Shown: piece by piece, positions 41,030 to 47,364 of the stretch | Position numbering within the stretch: position 1 is the first letter of the stretch | How the letters are laid out: each line of letters starts with the position of its first letter | Source of the DNA: Acidimicrobiales bacterium | GTDB taxonomy: Bacteria > Actinomycetota > Acidimicrobiia > Acidimicrobiales > Palsa-688 | DNA: 47,364 nucleotides | Assembly (NCBI GenBank): GCA_036378675.1 | Contig: DASUWA010000056.1 | Location: 1-47,364, forward strand | Direction: 5' to 3' | The notes under the pieces: model-generated | What the model was told of the DNA's origin: nothing | Databases searched by the model: none | The model's input: only the letters and a program-made list of their open reading frames with translations | Program-made: the position numbers and the translations under genes

Positions 41030-41809
41030 ATGCCAGTCCTCGAACGCCCCGGCGGCGTGCGGATCCAGTACGACGTCCACGGCCCGGCCGATGCCTACCC
41101 GTTGATCCTGTTCGCACCCGGCGGCATGCACTCTGTAGCGCGGTTGTGGTCGGAGCGCCCAGGTGAGCCCGGCGTACCGATGCCATGGATCGATCCGAGG
41201 CAGGTGCTTTCCGATCAGTTCAAGGTGATCTCGATGGACCAGCGCAATGCCGGTGGGTCAAGCGGCCCGGTTGGGCCGGGCGACGGATGGCAGACCTACA
41301 GCGACGATCAGATCGCTCTCCTCGATGACCTGAATCGGTCGACTACTCACGCGATGGGCGGTTGCATCGGGTCCTCGTACGCCCTTGCGCTTTGTGAGCG
41401 TGCTCCCGGGCGGGTCACCGCGGCAGTGCTGCAGAATCCGATCGGGTTGACTGCGGACAACCGGCGTCTGTTTATCGAGATGTTCGACCAGTGGGCGTCC
41501 GGTTTGCGCGCCAAAGGTATCGGCGCAAGCGAAGACACCGTGAGCGCGTTTCGCGACCGCATGTTCGGAGGTGACTTCGTTTTCTCGGTCGATCGCGACT
41601 TCGTGCGGCAATGTACGGTGCCGATGCTCATACTCGCCGGCAACGACGAGTTTCATCCGACCGCCGCCGCCGAAGAGATCGCGGAGCTGGCGCCTTACGC
41701 CGAACTGGTCTACAAGTGGGCCGGCCCGGAGCGGCACTCCGAAACGGCCGAGCGAATCAGCAGCTTCCTGTCCGAGCACACCCCGAAAGGTCACACTCCG
41801 ACCGGCTGA
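41030..41809 (+). CDS. Alpha/beta hydrolase with a cysteine nucleophile elbow
   Basis: A 259-residue alpha/beta hydrolase. The elbow reads AMGGCIGSSYALALCE, so the nucleophile position holds Cys112 rather than Ser. MLILAGNDEFHP supplies the acid and WAGPERHSETAERI the catalytic His. Cys elbows are known in dienelactone hydrolases and in a subgroup of actinobacterial hydrolases. ILFAPGGMHSVARLW forms the oxyanion segment. It may act on a lactone, ester or epoxide formed by the P450 directly upstream. The convergent TIM-barrel gene ends 31 bases away. Confidence 0.85.
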   Translation: MPVLERPGGVRIQYDVHGPADAYPLILFAPGGMHSVARLWSERPGEPGVPMPWIDPRQVLSDQFKVISMDQRNAGGSSGPVGPGDGWQTYSDDQIALLDDLNRSTTHAMGGCIGSSYALALCERAPGRVTAAVLQNPIGLTADNRRLFIEMFDQWASGLRAKGIGASEDTVSAFRDRMFGGDFVFSVDRDFVRQCTVPMLILAGNDEFHPTAAAEEIAELAPYAELVYKWAGPERHSETAERISSFLSEHTPKGHTPTG

Positions 41810-41840
41810 ACGCGGTTCGAGCCGGCGAGTGGATTCTCAG

Positions 41841-42989
41841 TCACCAACGGAATCCGGAGAGAGCCGCCCACTCCTCGGGGGTTGCTGACTGCCAAACCCA
41901 GAACGAAGCCCCGACTGCGCCGTATCGGTGGGCCTGGGCGAGGAACTCGTTGATCTCGGATGCGCTGGGGGGCACCACCCGACCACCGACGTCGGCCATG
42001 TTGAACGCCTGGCCAATGACATGCACCGGGCGAAGGGTCGAGAGCCGCTGGACAGCGGACTGCGCTGCTGCCCCGGGGTCGACGCATTCCCAGTAGACCA
42101 TCGGGGCGAACGCGTCGACGTACGTGGCTATCGTCGAATACGGGTAGCCGCCGCTCCAATAGGCGTCAAGAGGCGGGTAGACGGTGGCGATAACCGGAAC
42201 CGTCCCGGCGGCCTTTCGGACGTTCTGCAGGTACACGGCGGAGCGCTGGGCGGTCAGGTCGACCCCCTCGCTCGGACGTTCGATGTCAGCGCTGTAGCCG
42301 TCGACCGCCTGGCCGGCCGGTCCCCTCCAGGCGAGTATCTGCGCCGTCCAGTTGGCGTCCCCGACCGGGTCGTAGAGATACGGGAATCCCCACGCCACCA
42401 CGTCCAGGCCGGCGGCGTGGGCGGCCGGCACGAGCGTCTGGAGTTCGCCGGCGCCGTAGAAGCCGTATTTAGAGTCCCCGACTCTGACCCAAAGCTGGTG
42501 CAAGCCTGCAGAAACCGCCTGAGCCACGACCGCTTGCGGGTTGCCGCCGTCCGTCTGCGACCACTGCCAGACCCACATGCCCTTGCCGGCAATGGCATCG
42601 ATGGAGCTGTGCCACGGGGCGGGTGGCTGCACCGGGGGGAGCGCCGAGTCCGGAACGAGCGTGGCCGGATGCCACGTCGGCGGGGAGGGTTGGGTCGGCC
42701 CGGGCTTGGGAGGCACCGGGCAGCCGGCGAGGGTCGCGGTTGCAGAGGGCGCAGCGGTGCTGGTGGTCGGTGGCACCGTCGTGGGCGGCACGGTGGTAGT
42801 TGTGGCACTGGCGGTCGACGGCGGAGTGGCCGTGGTAGACGGCTGCGTCGTGGTCGTACCGGAGGCGACTCGAACGGGATGTGCCGGCCCGCTCCCGCTG
42901 GTGGAGCTCAAGGCGGCCGCGCCGGCCAGACTGCCGATCGCGAGGATCGAAACCGCAGCCCCCAGTGCCCGCTCCAACACCGGGTTCAT
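41841..42989 (-). CDS. Secreted or anchored TIM-barrel protein, glycoside-hydrolase-like
   Basis: A 382-residue protein. It has an N-terminal hydrophobic signal or anchor (about 8-30), a Thr/Pro-rich linker (about 42-86, with repeated TTVPPTT units), then a barrel of about 250 residues. Beta-strand ends carry acidic or aromatic residues: GKGMWVWQWSQ, LWVRVGDSKYGFYG, VVAWGFPYLYD, DGYSADIE (Asp235, Glu237), MVYWECVDPG (Glu301) and ASFWVWQSA. This resembles uncharacterised GH-like barrels. Substrate and activity are unknown, but the neighbouring Rpf-like gene suggests cell-wall glycan. I prefer the ATG to an in-frame TTG sixteen codons upstream. Confidence 0.7.
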   Translation of the reverse strand: MNPVLERALGAAVSILAIGSLAGAAALSSTSGSGPAHPVRVASGTTTTQPSTTATPPSTASATTTTVPPTTVPPTTSTAAPSATATLAGCPVPPKPGPTQPSPPTWHPATLVPDSALPPVQPPAPWHSSIDAIAGKGMWVWQWSQTDGGNPQAVVAQAVSAGLHQLWVRVGDSKYGFYGAGELQTLVPAAHAAGLDVVAWGFPYLYDPVGDANWTAQILAWRGPAGQAVDGYSADIERPSEGVDLTAQRSAVYLQNVRKAAGTVPVIATVYPPLDAYWSGGYPYSTIATYVDAFAPMVYWECVDPGAAAQSAVQRLSTLRPVHVIGQAFNMADVGGRVVPPSASEINEFLAQAHRYGAVGASFWVWQSATPEEWAALSGFRW

Positions 42990-43040
42990 TGTCGCGGACC
43001 CGAGTGCCCTTCGCCCGGCGGCCCGGAAATAGGACAATTG

Positions 43041-44228
43041 GTGCTGGACTCGGGCAACACAGCCCCGCTAGCGTGGGTTCCCGTCTTGGCACTCGTTCCG
43101 AGCGTCCATCGAGGCGACCGCCGCCGGCGGGCTGTCGCCGCAGCGTTGCTGGCCGCACCGCTCGCCCTGGCGGGATCGGCTTTGCCGGCAGCCTTGGGCT
43201 TCGGCGCGCCCAGCGCATCGGCGGACCAGATCTCGGTAACCCGGGCACAAATAGCGTCGCTCGAGGCCACGGTGGTGGCGAGCGCACAACGCATCCACCA
43301 GTTGACCGTCGCCTACAACCGGGCAACCTTCGAGGCCGGGGCCCTAGCCCACGAGGTGGGATCCGCCATCGCGGAGGTCCAGTCGCTCGGTACCCAGACT
43401 GCCGCGATCTCGTTGCAGCTTCGCCAGCAGGCGATCAGCAGCTACACCGGCGCCTACAGCGGGGTTCCGAGCGTGTTGCCGTCCGATCATGGTCCGGATA
43501 TTGCCGTTCGAGCCGAATACGTCTCGGTCGCCTCTGGCGACCTGAAGGACTCGGTCGACCGGTACCGGACGAGCCGACGGGAGCTATCGGCCGCCCAGGC
43601 TCAGCTCGCCGCGCAGCAGACTGCAGCGTCCGCCGCCCTGGCGGAGGTCGGTCAGTCCCGGCAGGCGGCACTTGCAGAGGCCTCCACCGACCAGGCGCGT
43701 CTCGACGGCCTGCAGGCGCAGCTCACCAGCCTGGTGGCTGCGCAAGCCCAACAGCAGGCCCAGTCCAAGGCTGCCGCGCTCGCGGCCCAGGCCAAATCGC
43801 CCGTGCAGGGTCTGCCGGTGAACGGCGGACTGGTGGCGGTGGTGCGGGCGACCGTCGCGTCTACACCTCCACCGGTTCCCGCAGCGCCACCTACGACGCT
43901 CCCGCGGGCAGTGGTTCCATCAACCACGCTTCCCGTGGTCACGGCAGCGCCTGCACCGGCTCCAGCGGCGCAGAGCACGGACGGCGGAGCCGGCGGTGTC
44001 TGGCTTCAGCTTCGGGAATGCGAGTCCTCGGACAACTACCAGGCCAACACTGGCAACGGCTATTACGGTGCGTACCAGTTCAGCCAGCAGACGTGGACGG
44101 ACCTCGGTTTCCCCGGCAGGCCCGACCTGGGCCCCCCGGCGATGCAGGATGCCGCAGCGCAGAAGCTCCAGGCCGAGTCGGGGTGGGGCCAATGGCCAGC
44201 CTGCTCCGCCGCACTTGGCCTGAGCTGA
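43041..44228 (+). CDS. Rpf-like transglycosylase with coiled-coil stalk
   Basis: A 395-residue secreted protein. It has a basic patch and hydrophobic signal (GDRRRRAVAAALLAAPLALA) cleavable after PSASA61. A long Ala/Gln-rich coiled coil (about 62-255) follows, then a Pro/Thr linker, and a C-terminal resuscitation-promoting-factor/transglycosylase domain (about 318-395). WLQLRECESSDNY contains the catalytic Glu326, and Cys327 and Cys388 can form the domain disulphide. GNGYYGAYQFSQQTW is the substrate groove. The enzyme should cleave peptidoglycan glycan strands and affect growth or resuscitation. The GTG start is uncertain; a TTG about 45 bases on is an alternative. Confidence 0.85.
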   Translation: MLDSGNTAPLAWVPVLALVPSVHRGDRRRRAVAAALLAAPLALAGSALPAALGFGAPSASADQISVTRAQIASLEATVVASAQRIHQLTVAYNRATFEAGALAHEVGSAIAEVQSLGTQTAAISLQLRQQAISSYTGAYSGVPSVLPSDHGPDIAVRAEYVSVASGDLKDSVDRYRTSRRELSAAQAQLAAQQTAASAALAEVGQSRQAALAEASTDQARLDGLQAQLTSLVAAQAQQQAQSKAAALAAQAKSPVQGLPVNGGLVAVVRATVASTPPPVPAAPPTTLPRAVVPSTTLPVVTAAPAPAPAAQSTDGGAGGVWLQLRECESSDNYQANTGNGYYGAYQFSQQTWTDLGFPGRPDLGPPAMQDAAAQKLQAESGWGQWPACSAALGLS

Positions 44229-44232
44229 CTGG

Positions 44233-44262
44233 CCGGAGCCCCGCCGATGAATCCGGGGCCGG
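44233..44262 (+). terminator. GC-rich hairpin after the Rpf-like gene
   Basis: CCGG-AG-CCCCG (44233-44243) can pair with CGGGG-CCGG (44254-44262) around a 10-base loop. That gives 9 paired bases with a 2-base bulge, 5 bases after the stop codon. No U-tract follows, so termination is only possible. Confidence 0.35.
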
Positions 44263-44316
44263 TCCTACGTCTTGCGTGGTAGACGGTTTTCGCGACAAAC
44301 CCAACAAGGAGGCTCG

Positions 44317-45432
44317 ATGAGCGCTGTCCGGGTTCTGGTTGGCACCCGCAAAGGGGCCTTTGTGCTGACGGCTGACGGCGGCCGGCGGGATTGGAAAGTG
44401 GAGGGGCCCTTTTTCGGCGGTTGGGAGGTGTACCACGTCTCGGCTTCGCCGGTGGATCCCGATCGCCTCTACGCGTCCCAGTCCACGGGTTGGTTCGGCC
44501 AGCTGATCCAGCGCTCCGACGACGGCGGCAAAACCTGGAACCCGGTGGGCAACCAGTTCTCCTACGAAGGCGAAGTCGGCACCCACCAGTGGTACGACGG
44601 CAGCCTTCGACCGTGGGAGTTCACGAGGGTGTGGCATCTCGAGCCGTCGCCGCTCGAGCGCGACACCGTCTTCGCGGGGGTGCAGGACGCTGCTCTGTTC
44701 CGGTCAACCGACGGAGGGGGAACGTGGGAAGAGATGCCGGCGCTGCGCCAGCATGGCACCGGTCCGGACTGGGCTCCGGGGGCGGGCGGTATGTGCCTGC
44801 ACACGATCGTGATCGACCCGAAGGATCCTTCCCGGATGTTCGTCGCGATCTCTGCCGCGGGAGTCTTTCGCACGAACGACGGCGGTAAGAGCTGGGAACC
44901 GGTGAACCGAGGGCTTCGCTCGGAGCACATCCCGAATCCCGAGGCCGAGGTTGGTCACTGCGTTCACCGGATCGCCTTGAACCCGTCGCGCCCTGAGACC
45001 CTCTTCATGCAGAAGCACTGGGACGTTATGCGCAGCGACGACGGTGGCGACACCTGGCGTGAGATCAGCGGCAACCTACCGAGCGACTTCGGATTCCCGA
45101 TCGCGATCCACTCACACGATCCGGAAACCGTGTACGTCGTGCCGATCAAGAGTGATTCGGAGCACTACCCGCCCGACGGCAAGCTCCGCGTGTACAGAAG
45201 CCGGACCGGTGGCGACGAGTGGGAAGCATTGACGAATGGCTTGCCTCAAGACGACTGCTACGTCAACGTGCTCCGAGACGCGATGGCCGTGGACCAGATG
45301 GAATCATGCGGTGTGTACTTCGGGACGACCGGCGGTCAGGTCTACGCTTCGGCCGATAGCGGGGACACCTGGAGACCGATAGTCCGCGACCTGCCGTCGG
45401 TGCTGTCGGTCGAGGTCCAGACGCTGACCTGA
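44317..45432 (+). CDS. BNR/Asp-box beta-propeller protein (sialidase/sortilin-like)
   Basis: A 371-residue protein built of Asp-box repeats: [39 protein letters not shown] and SADSGDTW. Each marks a blade turn of a beta-propeller of the BNR/VPS10 type. It begins [17 protein letters not shown], has no signal peptide, and is likely cytoplasmic. Similar proteins are annotated as glycosyl hydrolase or exo-alpha-sialidase, but Asp boxes are structural and no sialidase Arg triad is evident, so catalysis is doubtful. AAGGAGG six bases upstream supports the ATG. A MoaD/ThiS-like gene follows after 10 bases and is surely co-transcribed. Confidence 0.85.
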   Translation: MSAVRVLVGTRKGAFVLTADGGRRDWKVEGPFFGGWEVYHVSASPVDPDRLYASQSTGWFGQLIQRSDDGGKTWNPVGNQFSYEGEVGTHQWYDGSLRPWEFTRVWHLEPSPLERDTVFAGVQDAALFRSTDGGGTWEEMPALRQHGTGPDWAPGAGGMCLHTIVIDPKDPSRMFVAISAAGVFRTNDGGKSWEPVNRGLRSEHIPNPEAEVGHCVHRIALNPSRPETLFMQKHWDVMRSDDGGDTWREISGNLPSDFGFPIAIHSHDPETVYVVPIKSDSEHYPPDGKLRVYRSRTGGDEWEALTNGLPQDDCYVNVLRDAMAVDQMESCGVYFGTTGGQVYASADSGDTWRPIVRDLPSVLSVEVQTLT

Positions 45433-45442
45433 GGCAGCACCC

Positions 45443-45739
45443 TTGATCCGCGTGATGCTCCCAGCGCACCTGAAGAATCTTGCCGGCGTGAACGGCGAAG
45501 TTCAGGTCGACGTCGAGCAGCCGGCGACGCAGCGCAAGGTGCTTGACGCACTCGAAACCCGCTACCCGGTGCTCCGGGGAACCATTCGCGACCACGACGG
45601 TGGGAAGCGCCGTGCGTTCGTCCGCTTCTACGCTTGCGAAGAAGACATCTCCCACGAGTCGCCTGACGCGCCGCTTCCCGACAAAGTCGCGGCGGGTGAG
45701 GAGACGTTCTACGTGATCGGAGCGATCGCCGGCGGCTGA
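45443..45739 (+). CDS. MoaD/ThiS-family ubiquitin-like protein
   Basis: A 98-residue beta-grasp protein that ends in the diglycine tail (AIAGG) used for C-terminal adenylation and thiocarboxylation. MIRVMLPAHLKNLAG opens the fold, and VLDALETRYPVLRGTI and FVRFYACEEDISHESPDAPLPDKVA are characteristic of a branch found beside BNR-propeller genes, as here. A sulfur-carrier or protein-modifier role is possible; no E1-like activating enzyme lies in the window. The start is TTG (GAGG eight bases upstream), because the family begins M-I-R-V; GTG and ATG lie three and four codons later. Confidence 0.83.
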   Translation: MIRVMLPAHLKNLAGVNGEVQVDVEQPATQRKVLDALETRYPVLRGTIRDHDGGKRRAFVRFYACEEDISHESPDAPLPDKVAAGEETFYVIGAIAGG

Positions 45740-45743
45740 CCGT

Positions 45744-45758
45744 ACGCACGGGGTGCGT
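45744..45758. terminator. Short hairpin after the MoaD-like gene
   Basis: ACGCAC, loop GGG, GTGCGT: a perfect six-base stem, 4 bases after the stop codon. No U-tract is seen. It lies in the 131-base interval before the convergent L,D-transpeptidase gene. Confidence 0.3.
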
Positions 45759-45870
45759 CCGCCTTCGGGCGCAAGTCGCGTCTTTGGGTATGAAAACAGG
45801 CTGCGCGAGGTCGAATTCCACGCCCGGACAGCGAAACCCACGCCCAGAACGCGTCTCTGTTGCGCAGCGA

Positions 45871-46791
45871 TCAGAACCTGGAGATCTCGCTCACCGGGCC
45901 CATGACGATCAGAGGCGACTCCGACGGCTGCATCCAGCGCAGGAACGTGTCGAGGTCGCCCAAGGGAACACTCACGCACCCGGCCGTTGGACCGCCCGTA
46001 GAAGCGTGCACGAAGATCGCGGAACCGGCGCCGGGGACGATCGGGCCGGCGTTGTAGTCGACGACCGCGAAACTCGGGTACGCGCGGGTCTCGGTCCACA
46101 AGGCTTCGCTGCCGGACGCCCAAGAGGGAGTGCTTCCGCAAGCGACGTGCTGGAAGGTGTTGTAAGCCCCGGACGACGCATTTTCATCCCACCAGTCACC
46201 GCACACCAACGGGTGGTAGGCCTCGTGTACGCCAGGGTTTGCTGCGTTGCCGTACACGACGGGACCGAAACCGTATGCGCCCGTAGGGGTCATTCCGTCG
46301 CCCTCCCGCTTGTGGTCGGAGAACCCGTTGTAACCGATGAACCCGCTCCACGGGCCGCCGGCGACCGACCAGCAGCCGCCCGACCGCTGCCAGAGCGTCA
46401 CTGTCGCGGTCTGGGTTGTGTACCCGGTGCCCTCGACGGTGACTAGCTGCCGAGAGTTCCCCGTGGAGGAAAGCTCCCCGGCCAAAGAGGGAGCGCAAGC
46501 CGTTGGAGTCGTGCTGCGCTGGACCGTGGGTGTCGTTGCCGTTCGCGAGACCGTCGTGGTCGGGCGCCCGATCGTCGATGTGCTCGTAGTGGCGATAGTC
46601 GCCGGGATCGTCGTCGTTGCTGGCACGGTGCTCGAAGTGGTCGCCGCGGTCGACGATGACTTGGATGGCGCTGCTGCACTTGCACTCGACCGTATGGAAC
46701 TCGAGCACGCAGAGAGGGATAGAGAAATCGACGCGGCCGCGACGAAGACCAAAGACGACAGCCGTCTAGGCTTGGCCGGCGTTCTGGTCAT
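45871..46791 (-). CDS. L,D-transpeptidase (YkuD) lipoprotein
   Basis: A 306-residue lipoprotein. The signal ends SLSLSAC, so Cys29 would be lipidated. A long Ser/Thr-rich linker (about 30-100) with TTTVSRTATTPTVQ-type repeats follows. The C-terminal catalytic domain has FVHASTGGPTAGCVSVPLGDL, with His262 and catalytic Cys272 in the YkuD arrangement. Such enzymes form 3-3 cross-links in peptidoglycan or attach proteins to it. The ATG is preceded by GAGG six bases upstream, and overlaps by two bases the ATG of the divergent M15 gene. Confidence 0.88.
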   Translation of the reverse strand: MTRTPAKPRRLSSLVFVAAASISLSLSACSSSIRSSASAAAPSKSSSTAATTSSTVPATTTIPATIATTSTSTIGRPTTTVSRTATTPTVQRSTTPTACAPSLAGELSSTGNSRQLVTVEGTGYTTQTATVTLWQRSGGCWSVAGGPWSGFIGYNGFSDHKREGDGMTPTGAYGFGPVVYGNAANPGVHEAYHPLVCGDWWDENASSGAYNTFQHVACGSTPSWASGSEALWTETRAYPSFAVVDYNAGPIVPGAGSAIFVHASTGGPTAGCVSVPLGDLDTFLRWMQPSESPLIVMGPVSEISRF

Positions 46792-47364
46792 GTCCGCCTC
46801 GACTCTCTCCCGGTTATCCCCCTTACGGTACGCGCTCGTGGCCGTCGTAGTGCTCGCGGTCGGTGCGTGCGGGTCGTCTGGTGACCGCCGGGCTTCGGCT
46901 CGGAATGAGTCGGCAGCCAATGTCGCGACCACGACCTCGTCGACATCTACGGTCCCGTCGACAGTTCCGCCTACGACCAAGTCGACGACGACTTTGCCGG
47001 CGGTGACCAACCCTCCGGCATTCGCTTACAACGTCAGCGCCGTGACTGCGGCCGATGTTCCGTCGACCTGGCGCCCGGGTTGCCCCTTGCCGCCTTCGCA
47101 GCTGCGGATGATCCATATGAGCTACTGGGCCTTCGACTCAACATCTCACACTGGAGCGATGGTGGTGAATGCCGGTGTCGTGGGCGACGTGCTCACCATA
47201 TTTCGGACCCTGTACCAGGAGCGCTTCCCGATCTACGAAATGGTCCCGCAGGACGTATACGGCGGCAACGACAACACCGCCGCCGCCGCCGATGACACGT
47301 CGGGCTTCAACTGCCGCTACGCGGTGACCAACCCGCCGAGCACGTCATGGTCGGTTCACGCCTA
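46790..47364 (+). CDS. M15-family D,D-carboxypeptidase-like lipoprotein, N-terminal part
   Basis: The 191 residues present start with a signal that ends LAVGAC, so Cys27 is the lipid attachment site. A Thr/Ser/Pro linker (about 42-75) follows, then the start of an M15 (VanY/D-alanyl-D-alanine carboxypeptidase-like) domain: QLRMIHMSYWAFDSTSH, then GGNDNTAAAADDTSGFNCRY. The window ends just after SWSVHA, and this His should be the first zinc ligand of S-x-H-x-x-G-x-A-x-D. It would trim stem peptides of peptidoglycan outside the membrane. No ribosome binding site is visible before the ATG. Confidence 0.8.
   Translation, partial: MSASTLSRLSPLRYALVAVVVLAVGACGSSGDRRASARNESAANVATTTSSTSTVPSTVPPTTKSTTTLPAVTNPPAFAYNVSAVTAADVPSTWRPGCPLPPSQLRMIHMSYWAFDSTSHTGAMVVNAGVVGDVLTIFRTLYQERFPIYEMVPQDVYGGNDNTAAAADDTSGFNCRYAVTNPPSTSWSVHA

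Noticed and set aside
41928-43040. Long upstream extension of the Rpf-like gene
   Set aside because: It is antisense to the TIM-barrel gene and would put the signal peptide inside the protein.
1-47364. tRNA, rRNA, CRISPR arrays, transposases or phage genes
   Set aside because: I saw no cloverleaf-like stretches, repeat-spacer arrays, terminal inverted repeats or transposase motifs. A tRNA scan would be decisive, but nearly all space is used by protein genes.

Overview
The window is GC-rich, densely packed bacterial DNA with no gap over about 200 bases. It reads as the chromosome of a high-GC actinobacterium, and class Acidimicrobiia is my best guess. The pointers are a mycothiol-type DinB enzyme, F420/flavin luciferase-like oxidoreductases, an Rpf-like transglycosylase, several P450s, frequent GTG starts, apparent leaderless promoters, and secreted proteins with Thr/Pro linkers. 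That placement is inference from gene style, not from a marker gene. I see no rRNA, tRNA, CRISPR, insertion sequence or phage gene.

Region 1 (1-11.0 kb): a truncated AidB-like acyl-CoA dehydrogenase and a mycothiol/DinB-like enzyme lie on the minus strand. A plus-strand DUF7064/CrtC-like protein follows. Next is a compact plus-strand operon: a MiaE-like ferritin-fold protein, a single 1279-residue polypeptide holding all four Liv-type ABC transporter domains, a membrane-anchored substrate-binding protein, and a sterol-desaturase-like hydroxylase. It meets a thioesterase-TetR pair head-on. The TetR promoter and the transporter operon promoter carry the same 16-bp dyad (15/16 identical), which suggests one regulon.

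Region 2 (11.0-18.8 kb): a second TetR gene heads a minus-strand operon of haloalkane dehalogenase, sulfatase, aldo/keto reductase and TesB-like thioesterase. Divergent from it run an SRPBCC protein, an ACMSD-type amidohydrolase and an F420-type luciferase-like oxidoreductase. A 31-bp near-perfect dyad separates the two arms. This looks like a regulated module for a halogenated, sulfated or otherwise substituted organic compound.

Region 3 (18.8-34 kb): further catabolic genes. They include SDR and metallo-beta-lactamase-fold enzymes, a LimB-like monooxygenase, a cupin, a P450, a tight P450-alcohol dehydrogenase-acyl-CoA dehydrogenase-SDR operon, VOC and carboxymuconolactone-decarboxylase-like proteins, and a long-form acyl-CoA dehydrogenase. 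Together they fit hydroxylation followed by beta-oxidation of terpenoid, steroid or alkyl substrates.

Region 4 (34-41.8 kb): an N-acylamino-acid racemase/o-succinylbenzoate synthase-like enolase next to an M20 peptidase, a small membrane protein, a GT4 glycosyltransferase, a methyltransferase, an unknown anchored protein, and a P450 paired with an alpha/beta hydrolase that has a cysteine nucleophile.

Region 5 (41.8 kb to the end): a cell-envelope island. A secreted TIM-barrel protein is divergent from an Rpf-like transglycosylase, and an L,D-transpeptidase lipoprotein is divergent from an M15 carboxypeptidase lipoprotein, their start codons overlapping in one CATG. Between the pairs lies a beta-propeller protein with a MoaD/ThiS-like ubiquitin-fold protein.
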